This document shows positions 9,036-17,200 of a DNA stretch of 64,000 nt, piece by piece. Under the pieces are notes generated by a model. That model did no database searches. It saw nothing but the letters and a program-made list of their open reading frames with translations, and had not been told where the DNA came from. The translations under genes and the position numbers were made by a program. The first letter of the stretch is position 1. Every line of letters starts with the position of its first letter. The DNA comes from Clostridiales bacterium (GTDB taxonomy: Bacteria; Bacillota; Clostridia; Oscillospirales; Acutalibacteraceae): the NCBI GenBank assembly GCA_018364155.1, contig JAGZMM010000003.1, positions 1 to 64,000 on the forward strand, written 5' to 3'.

Positions 9036-10103
9036 TCATAATATTATAAGGGATTTTTCCGACTTCGTCAAGTTTTTAAAGCCCTGCGCGGTGATCACCA
9101 CCAAATCTTCGATACGCACCCCAAACCGTCCTTCCAGGTAGATACCGGGTTCCACCGTCATGGTGGTTCCCGGGACAAGCTTTGCCTGGCATTTGGGTGA
9201 AAGCCGCGGGTCCTCGTGAATCTGAAGTCCCACGCTGTGGCCGGTAGCGTGGCCGAAATCCTTGCCGTACCCCGCCGCCTTGATTACGTCCCGGGCAGCT
9301 GCATCCCCGTCGCTGCAAAGGACATCTGGGCCCAGCATGGCAAGGGCCGTCTGCTGGGCTTTGAGCACCACCTCGTAAACCTCTTTTTGCTCCTCGCTTA
9401 CCTCGCCCACCGCCACCGTGCGGGTCATGTCCGCACAGTAGCCATTTACCACCGCGCCGAAATCCATGGTGACAAAGTCCCCTTTATGCACCTTGCGGCC
9501 GGTGGGGACCGCGTGAGGCAAGGAAGTATTGGGCCCCGAGGCGGCAATGGTCTCAAAGGCTACGCCCTCCGACCCCAACCGGCGCATGAAAAACTCCAGC
9601 TCTAAAGCGATCTCCCGTTCGCTGATCCCTTCGTGAATATAGGAAAGCATGTGGGTAAAGGTTTGATCGGTAATGTCCTGCGCCTGCTGCATCCACTGGA
9701 TTTCCTGGGCAGACTTAACCGAGCGCAAAGCAAAAATGGGCTGATCCGCCCCTCCTGCCAGCTTGACCTTTCCGTCAAGCAGCTCCCGCAGGCTTTGCTC
9801 CTGGCGCACGGTGACATACTCTTCCTCAATGAGGAGACGGCCTACCTCAAAGCGGTCCAGCTGGGCAAGCAGGCAGTCGTAAAACCGGTCGTAGCACAGA
9901 CACTCCAAGTCCTTGATTTTCGCCCTGGCCGCCTCGATGTAGCGAAAGTCAGTCAAGAACACCGACCCGCGCCGGGTCAGCAGCAGCGCCCCGTCACTGG
10001 CGTCAAAGCCGGTAAAATACCGCCGGTTCACCGGCGACAAAATCAGCACTCCGTCCGCCCGCCAATCGATGGCGTCGAGCAGAGCTTTTCTCCTCCCTTG
10101 CAT
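9036..10103 (-). CDS. M24B Xaa-Pro peptidase (aminopeptidase P-like)
   Basis: 355 aa. I choose ATG at 10103, 10 nt after GGAGG; a TTG two codons upstream is too close to the ribosome site. Pita-bread metallopeptidase: N-terminal creatinase-like domain (about 1-125), then the catalytic domain with all metal ligands visible: Asp in FVTMDFGA, Asp in CADMTRT, His in GHATGHSVG, Glu in TVEPGIY and Glu in RIEDLV. It removes N-terminal residues before proline. It lies between aroQ and efp in an evident operon, as in Bacillus (yqhT). Confidence 0.94.
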   Translation of the reverse strand: MQGRRKALLDAIDWRADGVLILSPVNRRYFTGFDASDGALLLTRRGSVFLTDFRYIEAARAKIKDLECLCYDRFYDCLLAQLDRFEVGRLLIEEEYVTVRQEQSLRELLDGKVKLAGGADQPIFALRSVKSAQEIQWMQQAQDITDQTFTHMLSYIHEGISEREIALELEFFMRRLGSEGVAFETIAASGPNTSLPHAVPTGRKVHKGDFVTMDFGAVVNGYCADMTRTVAVGEVSEEQKEVYEVVLKAQQTALAMLGPDVLCSDGDAAARDVIKAAGYGKDFGHATGHSVGLQIHEDPRLSPKCQAKLVPGTTMTVEPGIYLEGRFGVRIEDLVVITAQGFKNLTKSEKSLIIL

Positions 10104-10128
10104 GGGCAAAACGCCTCCTGTTTTTCCG

Positions 10129-10560
10129 TTAAATCAGGTCCTTGATGGCGTCGATGGCCAGCAGGTAGCTGTTCTTCCCAAAGCCGATGACGCTGCCTGC
10201 ACAGACCGGCGCAATCACCGACTTGTGCCGGAATTCCTCTCTGGCGTGGATGTTCGAGCAGTGCACCTCCACCACCGGGATCTTAATGGAAGAGATGGCA
10301 TCCCGGATGGCATAACTATAGTGGGTGTAGGCGCCTGCGTTGATGATGACGCCGTCGCAGGTTTTGCGCGCCTCGTGCAGCTTGTCAATCAGCGCGCCCT
10401 CGGAATTGGACTGGAAAATCTCGCAGTTTATTCCCCGGCTTTCCGCCTTCTGGGCGATTTGCAGGTTGATGGATCCCAAGGTTTCCCTGCCGTAGATGTT
10501 CGTTTCCCGCTCCCCCAGCAGATTCAGGTTGGGGCCGTGGATGACCAGAATCTTCTTCAT
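10129..10560 (-). CDS. aroQ: Type II 3-dehydroquinate dehydratase
   Basis: 143 aa, the usual length. It catalyses dehydration of 3-dehydroquinate to 3-dehydroshikimate in the shikimate pathway. The visible signatures are IHGPNLNLLGERE at the N-terminus, the flexible-loop Tyr in IYG, NAGAYTHYS, and HCSNIHAREEFRHKS, which holds the catalytic His region. The ribosome site is AAAGGA. It starts 22 nt after the TIM-barrel gene and ends 25 nt before the peptidase gene, consistent with one transcript. Confidence 0.97.
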   Translation of the reverse strand: MKKILVIHGPNLNLLGERETNIYGRETLGSINLQIAQKAESRGINCEIFQSNSEGALIDKLHEARKTCDGVIINAGAYTHYSYAIRDAISSIKIPVVEVHCSNIHAREEFRHKSVIAPVCAGSVIGFGKNSYLLAIDAIKDLI

Positions 10561-10582
10561 GGTTTTTCGCCGTCCTTTTTTC

Positions 10583-11440
10583 TTACTTCGACCGGATGCG
10601 GTCGTAATACTGCTTCATCAAAAGGGCATCGGGCGCCTGGGTGCCGGCCGATTCGCAGATGAATACCGGCGCCGCGTTTTTGCGCACGGTGACGTTGAGC
10701 ACTTCTTCAAAGGAAGGGCCGAACTCCTCGTCCACAAAGGTCAGATGACGCACCTCGCCGCCCTTGGAATATTCGATCTTGGAAAAATGGGAATGGATGC
10801 GCTGCATCCGGTCCCGGCCCAAGCCGTTCTCGATCTCCTCGAACACCTTTTCAATCGCTTCCTCACAACCAAGGCCGCCGTGGGTGCGGGCGTTCAGATG
10901 CCCGAAGTCCACGGTGGGAAGCAGCCGTTCGTCAATCCGGCAAAGGGCGATGACCTCGGACAGGTCTCCCAGCTGGTTGATCTTACCCATGGTTTCCGGG
11001 CAGAGATGAATGTCCCCCAGGCCCTCTTCGTCCATAGCGTCCAGCGCTTTCTTGAGGGTCACCGATGCAAGGGCGGTGGCGTCCGCCCGGGACAGCTTGC
11101 CAAGCCCGCCCGGATGCACTACAATCCGCTTCGCCCCGCACCATCTGGCTACCCTTGCGCTTTGCAGGATATAGTCCACGGAATTGTCCCGTTTCTGCTC
11201 CTCCGGAGAGGCCAGCGAGATATAATAAGGGGCATGGATGGACAGGGAAACGCCCTGCTGCCTTGCGTTTTCTCCCAGGGTCTCAGCAGTGGGCTGGGAC
11301 ATGCGCACGCCGCGTCCAAACTGAATTTCGTAGGCGTCAAGCCCTTTTTCCTTCACATACTGGGGGGCCTGGATGGTCGCTTTATAGCCGGCCTCGTAGA
11401 AATCCTCACAATTTCCCGCCGGTCCGAACCGTGCCGTCAC
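10583..11440 (-). CDS. TIM-barrel protein of the endonuclease IV-like superfamily
   Basis: 285 aa from a GTG at 11440. The AGGAGG here is only one base from an ATG at 11446 but seven from this GTG, and homologues begin M-x-A/V-R-F-GPAGN, which fits. Barrel strands carry metal-ligand-type residues: SIHAPYY, IVVHPGG, LCPETMGK, TVDFGHLNA, IHSHFSKIEY, FICESAG. This pattern is shared with AP endonuclease IV and xylose-isomerase-like proteins, so DNA repair or sugar-phosphate chemistry are both possible. It overlaps the 3' end of yqeG by 35 nt, implying coupled expression. Confidence 0.85.
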   Translation of the reverse strand: MTARFGPAGNCEDFYEAGYKATIQAPQYVKEKGLDAYEIQFGRGVRMSQPTAETLGENARQQGVSLSIHAPYYISLASPEEQKRDNSVDYILQSARVARWCGAKRIVVHPGGLGKLSRADATALASVTLKKALDAMDEEGLGDIHLCPETMGKINQLGDLSEVIALCRIDERLLPTVDFGHLNARTHGGLGCEEAIEKVFEEIENGLGRDRMQRIHSHFSKIEYSKGGEVRHLTFVDEEFGPSFEEVLNVTVRKNAAPVFICESAGTQAPDALLMKQYYDRIRSK

Positions 11441-11957
11441 GGTCATTCCTCCTGTTCTCGGTCTTTTCCCGTTCCTGGTACTTTTGTACCACCTTTTCTT
11501 CCATTCGGCGGCGGATGCGAAAGGATAAGCTTTCCGCCTCATCCACCCGCTCCACCAAAATTGCCTTCATTCCCGCCCCGTGGCCGCCCAGCACATCGGT
11601 ATAAACCTGGTCGCCCACCACGGCAATGGCGGATACCGGCAGATTCATTCTTTTTGCCGCCTGCCGGATGCGAAAGGGCAGGGGCTTGCAGGCGTTTGCC
11701 ACAAAGGGCAGGTGCAGACGGGCGGCAAAATCGCGCACCCGTTTTTCCCGGTTATTGGAAATCAAAAGGAGCGCAATGCCGTTTTTCCGCATCAAGGCGA
11801 GCCATCCGATCACCCCGTCAAGGGGGTCCGGATGGCCGTGGGACGCAAGGGTATTGTCCACATCCAGCAAAAGCCCTTTCACCGAAAGGGCGCGCAGGTC
11901 CTCCAAGGTGATCTGCGTCACCCGTTTACGCATGAGCTCCGGAATCAGTTTTGGCAT
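11406..11957 (-). CDS. yqeG: YqeG-family HAD phosphatase
   Basis: 183 aa from the ATG at 11957 (GGGAG, 8-nt spacing); the longer frame to 12041 has no ribosome site. HAD subclass IIIA: motif I LLLDVDNTLA with both catalytic aspartates, motif II LLISNN, and the motif III/IV region AVVGDQVYTDVLGG. Family members dephosphorylate phosphatidylglycerophosphate or related substrates in some lineages, but the substrate here is not shown. It is the first gene of the minus-strand run leading to aroQ and efp. Confidence 0.9.
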   Translation of the reverse strand: MPKLIPELMRKRVTQITLEDLRALSVKGLLLDVDNTLASHGHPDPLDGVIGWLALMRKNGIALLLISNNREKRVRDFAARLHLPFVANACKPLPFRIRQAAKRMNLPVSAIAVVGDQVYTDVLGGHGAGMKAILVERVDEAESLSFRIRRRMEEKVVQKYQEREKTENRRNDRDGTVRTGGKL

Positions 11958-12046
11958 AACGCTCACTCCCTTATGCAACAGGATACGGATTTCTTCGCTC
12001 AAATGCAAGAGAAAATCTGTGAACAAATCCGTTTCAATCAAACATG

Positions 12047-12074
12047 AAAAAAGCGGGCATCACTGCCCGCTTTT
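12047..12074. terminator. Bidirectional terminator after rpsU
   Basis: Perfect stem AAAAGCGGGCA/TGCCCGCTTTT with a 4-nt loop, T-rich on both strands. It ends rpsU and isolates it from yqeG. Confidence 0.9.
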
Positions 12075-12105
12075 GCATACAACTGTACCGCAACCAACCC
12101 TTTCC

Positions 12106-12282
12106 TTAGCGGAACTTACGCTTGCGGGCGGCTTCGGACTTCTTCTTGCGCCGAACGGAAGGCTTTTCATACGCCTCACGCTTGCGCACCTCGGCAATCA
12201 CGCTGTCTCTCTGACACTGTCTCTTAAAGCGTCTGAGCGCGCTATCCAAAGATTCATTTTCCTTGACACGGACTTCCGGCAT
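12106..12282 (-). CDS. rpsU: Ribosomal protein bS21
   Basis: 58 aa, starting MPEVRVKENESLD; the long upstream in-frame extension covers the promoter and is not translated. Small, highly basic small-subunit protein with the usual KKKSEAARKRKFR tail. The ribosome site GGGGAGGG sits 9 nt upstream. It is monocistronic: strong promoter upstream, terminator downstream. yqeY, a common rpsU neighbour in Firmicutes, is absent. Confidence 0.97.
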   Translation of the reverse strand: MPEVRVKENESLDSALRRFKRQCQRDSVIAEVRKREAYEKPSVRRKKKSEAARKRKFR

Positions 12283-12348
12283 TCTGCAATTCCCTCCCCT
12301 CCGTCTTGCGACAGGGGTATTAGACCTTGTGAGCCTATAACAAATCAT

Positions 12349-12378
12349 ATTATACATGATTTCACCGGCACCTGTCAA
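12349..12378 (-). promoter_or_regulatory. Strong sigma-A promoter of rpsU
   Basis: The minus strand has TTGACA (12373-12378), an 18-nt spacer and TATAAT (12349-12354), both hexamers perfect, about 67 nt upstream of the rpsU start codon. Confidence 0.85.
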
Positions 12379-12459
12379 GCTATTTTCGGCATTCTCACAA
12401 AGAAACCGGAATGACTTTTTTCCGATCTGGGCAGGAAGCACCAAAAACCCGCTTAAAAC

Positions 12460-13284
12460 CTAGTCGCACAGCCACGCGAGGCCCACGACGCCCAGGCCCA
12501 GATGGATGCCCAGCACCGGCCCGATCCGGGAAACGGTGACATCCGCACGGATTCCCGCCTGCTTTAAGGCGGCGGTAATTTTTTTCGGCTCCACATGAGG
12601 GCCAAAATACTCGACCATCACCCGGCCCGCCTGAGGCGGAACCTTGGCGATCAACGCTTTGATCTGCTCGGTGCGGCCTCTCGCCATGCCGTCGGCCACG
12701 ATCGCCCCGTCTTTGAGAGTGAGCAGAGGGCGTATATTGAGAATGGCGGACACCGACTGGCGCACCAGCCCCAGCCGGCCGCTTCGGCGCAATGCATCCA
12801 TATTGTCCACGGAAAAAGCGGTCCCCACCTGCTTTTTGATCTGCTCGAGCTGGGCGGCCACTTCGTAAAGACCCATACCCGCGTCTATCAGCTCCCTGGC
12901 TTTCTGAATGAGCAGGTACTGCCCGCCGGCCGTGGAAAGGGAATCCACCACCGTAATACGCCGGTCGTTTAACTCCTGGGCTGCCAGGGTGGCGCTGGAA
13001 TAGGTGCCGCTTAGCCGGGAAGACATGACGATGCACAGCACCTCGTTGCCCGCCTCAAGCTCCTTTTCAAATGCCGCCACAAAGGTGGAGATGGGCGGAT
13101 GGGCAGTGGTGCACTGAAAGATGTGCTCCCCTACCAGCGCCTCATACCGGCCCTTCTGGTCGGCAAAGCTTTCGTTGAAGGACTTGCCGTCAATGGTAAA
13201 GTTGACCGGGACCAGGCTGACGCCCAGCTTGTGGGCCTGGCCCTTGGTCAGGTACGCGGTGGAATCGGTGACAATGGTAATCAT
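12460..13284 (-). CDS. DegV-family fatty-acid-binding protein (FakB-like)
   Basis: 274 aa. ATG at 13284 overlaps the accA stop as ATGA; the longer frame would lie further inside accA. N-terminal MITIVTDSTAYL is the classic DegV start and CTTAHPPIS is the ligand-pocket signature (usually TSQPS-like). DegV/FakB proteins bind a fatty acid and present it to the kinase FakA for phosphorylation and entry into phospholipid synthesis. Sitting last in the fatty-acid operon and translationally coupled to accA, it may deliver or sense operon product. FakA is not in the window, so the role is inferred. Confidence 0.92.
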   Translation of the reverse strand: MITIVTDSTAYLTKGQAHKLGVSLVPVNFTIDGKSFNESFADQKGRYEALVGEHIFQCTTAHPPISTFVAAFEKELEAGNEVLCIVMSSRLSGTYSSATLAAQELNDRRITVVDSLSTAGGQYLLIQKARELIDAGMGLYEVAAQLEQIKKQVGTAFSVDNMDALRRSGRLGLVRQSVSAILNIRPLLTLKDGAIVADGMARGRTEQIKALIAKVPPQAGRVMVEYFGPHVEPKKITAALKQAGIRADVTVSRIGPVLGIHLGLGVVGLAWLCD

Positions 13285-14063
13285 CGGCCGTCCCACCCGA
13301 TTCTGCGAAACCGGTTATACCGGTGGTCCAAAAGCTGCTCGGTGGGCAGCGCCTTGTTTTTCTGAATGGTGCTGTAAAGCTCGGTGCGAATGGTTTCATA
13401 AAGCTCGGTAAAATCCTCGCCCGGCTCTTTGAACACCCGTTCAATCACCCGCAGGGACAAAAGATCGCCTGCGGTGAGCTTCAGACACTCCGCCGCCTCG
13501 GCGGTCTTGCTGGGATCTTTCCACAGGATGCTCGCGCAGCCCTCGGGCGAAATCACCGAATAGACCGCGTTTTCCAGCATCCAGACTTCATCGGCCACTG
13601 CCAGCCCCAAGGCCCCGCCGCTTCCCCCTTCTCCGATGAGCACGGAGATGATGGGGGTTTTGAGCGTCATCATTTCCATCAGGTTTTCGGCAATCGCTTC
13701 CCCTTGGCCCCGCTCCTCGGCGGACTTGCCGCAGTAAGCGCCGGAAGTGTCAATAAAGCAGATGACCGGCCGATGGAATTTCTCCGCCAGCTTCATCTGC
13801 CGCAATGCCTTGCGGTACCCTTCCGGGTGAGCGCAGCCGAAATTTCGTTTGATTTTATCGGTGGTATCATGGCCCCGTTCCAGGGCGATGACAGTTACCG
13901 GCATGTCGATCAGTCTGGCGATGCCGCTGACCACTGCTTTGTCGTCGCCGTAACGGCGGTCCCCGTGCAGCTCGGTAAAGTCGGTAAAGATTTTATGGAT
14001 AAAGTCGGTGCCGGTAGGGCGGCCTTTCGCCCGGGCGGCTTTTACGCGTTCGATTGCTTCCAT
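13281..14063 (-). CDS. accA: Acetyl-CoA carboxylase carboxyltransferase subunit alpha
   Basis: 260 aa, about 50-60 residues shorter at the N-terminus than proteobacterial AccA but normal for clostridial forms. Crotonase-fold motifs are visible: GHDTTDKIKRNFG, CFIDTSGAYCGKSAEERGQ, and IGEGGSGGALGLAVAD (oxyanion glycines). With AccD it transfers the carboxyl group from biotin to acetyl-CoA to give malonyl-CoA. AGGAGGCGGAG precedes the ATG. It follows accD by 3 nt and overlaps degV by 4 nt. Confidence 0.96.
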   Translation of the reverse strand: MEAIERVKAARAKGRPTGTDFIHKIFTDFTELHGDRRYGDDKAVVSGIARLIDMPVTVIALERGHDTTDKIKRNFGCAHPEGYRKALRQMKLAEKFHRPVICFIDTSGAYCGKSAEERGQGEAIAENLMEMMTLKTPIISVLIGEGGSGGALGLAVADEVWMLENAVYSVISPEGCASILWKDPSKTAEAAECLKLTAGDLLSLRVIERVFKEPGEDFTELYETIRTELYSTIQKNKALPTEQLLDHRYNRFRRIGWDGR

Positions 14064-14066
14064 TCT

Positions 14067-14936
14067 TTACTCCGCCTCCTTTGCGTGCAGGCTCAACAGC
14101 TTTGCCAAGTACCTCTTCTGCTCAAGCCGGCTGACCACCGCGTCCACAAACCCTTTGTCCTGCAAAAACTCCGCCCGCTGGAATCCTGCGGGCAGCTTCT
14201 GGCGGATGGTCTGCTCAATGACCCTGGGTCCAGCAAAGCCCACCAAAGCGCCCGGCTCGGCGATAATAATGTCACCCTCCATGGCAAAGCTGGCGGTGAC
14301 GCCGCCGGTGGTGGGGTCAGTCAGGACTGTGATGTAAAGGAGCCCTTCGTCGGAATGGCGCTTGACCGCGCCGCTGGTTTTCGCCATCTGCATTAAGGAC
14401 AAAATGCCCTCCTGCATGCGTGCACCGCCGGACACGGTAAAGCCCACCACAGGCAGGCCTTCCCTGGCCGCGTATTCAAAAAGGCGGGTGATCTTTTCCC
14501 CTACCACCGTGCCCATGGAGCCCATCATAAAATAGGGTTCCATGACAAAGAGGGCGCAGGGAAACCCGTCGATTTCACAGGTGCCGCAGACCACCGCTTC
14601 CTTCTCCGCGCTTTCCAGACGGGCGTTTTTGAGCTTGCCGTCATAGTGGGGAAAGCCGATGAGATTTTCCGACTGCAGGTCCGCATCCATCTCCGAAAAG
14701 GTGCCGTCGTCCGCAGTCATACTGATGCGCTGGCGGGCGTTTACCCGGAAATGATGGCCGCACTTGGGACAGACGTGATGATTGTCGCTTAAGTCGCTGG
14801 TAAAGAGCGTAGCGCGGCAGGACGGGCAGATGCTGCACATTTCGTCCGGCACGGTGGGGCTTGCGGTTTTGGTATGCTTGCTGTCGTAGGTTTCCAGCTC
14901 GTTCTTCGGACGCTTGAATAAGCTTCTCTTTAGCAT
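14067..14936 (-). CDS. accD: Acetyl-CoA carboxylase carboxyltransferase subunit beta
   Basis: 289 aa. The N-terminal zinc ribbon CSICPSC...CPKCGHH (about residues 36-63) and the crotonase-fold core (VVGFTVSGGARMQEG, AEPGALVGFAGPRVI) identify AccD. It forms the alpha2-beta2 carboxyltransferase with AccA. The ribosome site AAGAGGA overlaps the last codons of accC; the intergenic gap is 3 nt, typical of tightly coupled subunits. Confidence 0.97.
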   Translation of the reverse strand: MLKRSLFKRPKNELETYDSKHTKTASPTVPDEMCSICPSCRATLFTSDLSDNHHVCPKCGHHFRVNARQRISMTADDGTFSEMDADLQSENLIGFPHYDGKLKNARLESAEKEAVVCGTCEIDGFPCALFVMEPYFMMGSMGTVVGEKITRLFEYAAREGLPVVGFTVSGGARMQEGILSLMQMAKTSGAVKRHSDEGLLYITVLTDPTTGGVTASFAMEGDIIIAEPGALVGFAGPRVIEQTIRQKLPAGFQRAEFLQDKGFVDAVVSRLEQKRYLAKLLSLHAKEAE

Positions 14937-14939
14937 GGC

Positions 14940-16274
14940 CTATCCTCTTTTCGACATGAAGTTGGTATAATAGCGGCCGGACTTGAATTCCTCGTCGCTC
15001 AAAATATCCATCTGCAGCTCGCTGTTGTGCTCCACTCCTTCAATGACCAGCTCGCACAGCGCCGCCTGCATTTTGCGGATGGCTTCTTCCCTGGTCTTGG
15101 CGTACACAATCAGCTTACCCATCATGGAATCGTAAAAGGGCGGAACAAAATAGTCCTGATAAAGGGCTGTATCAAACCGCACCCAGGGACCGCCCGGCAC
15201 GTGCAGCAGGGTAATGCGCCCGCAGGAGGGGCAGAAGTTGTTGTTCGGATCCTCGGCGTTGATGCGGCATTCGATGGCGGCGCCTTCGATTTTAATGTCC
15301 TTTTGGGTAAAGGACAGGGGCAAGCCGGACGCCACACGAATCTGCCACTTCACCAGGTCAATGCCGGTGACCATCTCGGTTACCGGGTGTTCCACCTGCA
15401 GGCGGGTATTCATCTCCATAAAGTAGTAGTGGTTGTCCCGGTCAAAGAGGAATTCGATGGTTCCCACGCCCCGGTAGCCCACAGCCTTTGCCGCCTTGGT
15501 GGACACCTCCACCATCTTTGCGCGGATGTCCTCAGTGACCACCGGCGAAGGGCTTTCCTCGATGAGCTTCTGGTTTTTGCGCTGCACCGAGCAGTCCCGT
15601 TCCCCCAGGCACACCACGTTGCCGTGATCGTCGCAGATGATCTGCATTTCAATGTGCTTAACCGGGCTTAAAAACTTCTCCAGATACACCGCCCCGTCTC
15701 CGAATGCGCTCAAGGCTTCGTTGGAGGCGGTCTGAAACGCGTTTTCAAATTCATCGGTGTGGTTTACCAGGCGGATACCCCGGCCGCCGCCGCCCGCTCT
15801 TGCCTTGCAAAGCAAGGGGTAGCCGATTTCATCCGCCTTCTTGTGGGCTTCCTTGACGTCCTCAATAACGTCGCACCCGGGCACCACCGGCACGCCCGCC
15901 GCCTTCATGGTGCGTCTTGCTTCGTCCTTGTCCCCCATCTTGTTGATGATCTCGGCCGAGGGGCCGATGAACACGATGCGGCAGGATTCGCAGAGCTTTG
16001 CGAACTTGGCGTTTTCAGACAAAAGGCCGTAGCCCGGATGGATGGCCTGGGCGCCGGTAGCCACTGCTGCCGACAGAATGGCCGTCATGTTTAAGTAGCT
16101 GTCCTTCACCTGGGGACCGCCGATGCAGATGGCTTCATCCGCCAGGCTCACGTGCAGTGCCTCCCGGTCGGCCTCGGAATAGACCGCCACCGTAGAGATG
16201 CCCATTTCCTTGCAGGCGCGGATGACGCGCACGGCGATTTCCCCGCGGTTGGCAATTAGAATTTTGGAAAACAA
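14940..16274 (-). CDS. accC: Biotin carboxylase subunit of acetyl-CoA carboxylase
   Basis: 444 aa, normal length. The start codon is TTG at 16274 (MFSKILIANRGEIAVR), with AAAGGGG 9 nt upstream. ATP-grasp enzyme that carboxylates biotin on AccB: visible glycine-rich loop KARAGGGGRGIR, EMQIICDDHGNV, NTRLQVEHPVTE (catalytic Glu/Arg region), and AIECRINAEDP. It lies between fabZ and accD. The rare TTG start may lower its translation relative to neighbours. Confidence 0.97.
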   Translation of the reverse strand: MFSKILIANRGEIAVRVIRACKEMGISTVAVYSEADREALHVSLADEAICIGGPQVKDSYLNMTAILSAAVATGAQAIHPGYGLLSENAKFAKLCESCRIVFIGPSAEIINKMGDKDEARRTMKAAGVPVVPGCDVIEDVKEAHKKADEIGYPLLCKARAGGGGRGIRLVNHTDEFENAFQTASNEALSAFGDGAVYLEKFLSPVKHIEMQIICDDHGNVVCLGERDCSVQRKNQKLIEESPSPVVTEDIRAKMVEVSTKAAKAVGYRGVGTIEFLFDRDNHYYFMEMNTRLQVEHPVTEMVTGIDLVKWQIRVASGLPLSFTQKDIKIEGAAIECRINAEDPNNNFCPSCGRITLLHVPGGPWVRFDTALYQDYFVPPFYDSMMGKLIVYAKTREEAIRKMQAALCELVIEGVEHNSELQMDILSDEEFKSGRYYTNFMSKRG

Positions 16275-16291
16275 CGGTTTTAGCCCCTTTC

Positions 16292-16705
16292 CTATCTCAT
16301 CAACGCGAAAGAGAATTCGCCGCTGACCGCCAGCTTATCGCCCACATACCCCTTGCCCTTGGCAAAGTAAAAGGGCTCGCGGACCCGTTCAATGGAGCAC
16401 TGGATCTGCAGGGTGTCCCCGGGTTTGACGGGGTGCTTGAACTTGACGTTGTTAAGCCCGGTAAAATACGGGGTCGCGCCTTCGGCCTTGCCCGCCAGCA
16501 TCACGCAGCAGGCCTGCCCCATCATTTCACACAGCACCACGCCCGGCACCACCGGGTTTCCCGGGAAATGGCCCTGCAAAAACCACTCATCGCCCTTTAC
16601 AGTATACTGTCCCACTGCGTGAGTCTCATCCACGGCCTTTGCTTCGTCAATGAGGAGCATTGGCTCCCGATGGGGAAGGATGGTCTTGATTTCTTCTCGG
16701 TTCAT
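16292..16705 (-). CDS. fabZ: 3-hydroxyacyl-ACP dehydratase FabZ
   Basis: 137 aa. Hot-dog-fold dehydratase of FASII that converts 3-hydroxyacyl-ACP to enoyl-ACP. The N-terminal ILPHREPMLLIDE and the catalytic pair are clear: His in FLQGHFPGNPVVPGV and Glu in LCEMMGQA. GGGGAG ribosome site. It sits between accB and accC, 17 nt after accB, as in other clostridial fab operons. Whether it also isomerises the double bond to make unsaturated acids (FabM/FabN activity) cannot be judged. Confidence 0.96.
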   Translation of the reverse strand: MNREEIKTILPHREPMLLIDEAKAVDETHAVGQYTVKGDEWFLQGHFPGNPVVPGVVLCEMMGQACCVMLAGKAEGATPYFTGLNNVKFKHPVKPGDTLQIQCSIERVREPFYFAKGKGYVGDKLAVSGEFSFALMR

Positions 16706-16722
16706 CTTGTCTCCCCGCCCTC

Positions 16723-17184
16723 TTAAAAGATTTTAAAGAGCGGCTGGTTGTATTCCACCACCTGGCCGTTCTGCGCGCACACGTCGACGATTTCGCCGTC
16801 CACCTGCGCGGTGATTTCGTTCATCAGCTTCATCGCTTCGATGATGCACAGCACGTCGCCCTTCTTTACCCGGCTTCCCACCTTCACATAAGGCTCGGCG
16901 TCCGGAGAGGGAGAATCATAAAACACGCCCACCATGGGGGATTTGACCTCAGTAATGTTGTTAAAGTCCACCGGCTGGGTAGCAGGCGCTTCGGAAGAAG
17001 CCGCCGGGGCGGCTGCAGGCGCGGCAGAGGCCGAAGCGGGCGCTGCTGCAGGAAGAATCATGGGGGCGAAACCCGCCGTGGGGCGCTCAAAATGGATGTT
17101 CAGGTCCCCCTCGGTCACTTCCAGCACCGACAAACCGGTGTCCTCCATGATCTTGGCCAGGGAACGCAATTGCTTGATGTCCAT
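16723..17184 (-). CDS. accB: Biotin carboxyl carrier protein of acetyl-CoA carboxylase
   Basis: 153 aa. The N-terminal segment IKQLRSLAKIMEDTGLSVLEV is the usual AccB dimer part; then a Pro/Ala-rich flexible linker (about 45-78), then the biotinyl domain with the EAMKLMNE motif (biotinylated Lys) near residue 118. AAGGAGG ribosome site. It lies 16 nt downstream of fabF. Confidence 0.97.
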   Translation of the reverse strand: MDIKQLRSLAKIMEDTGLSVLEVTEGDLNIHFERPTAGFAPMILPAAAPASASAAPAAAPAASSEAPATQPVDFNNITEVKSPMVGVFYDSPSPDAEPYVKVGSRVKKGDVLCIIEAMKLMNEITAQVDGEIVDVCAQNGQVVEYNQPLFKIF

Positions 17185-17200
17185 TATCGTCGTCCTCCTT

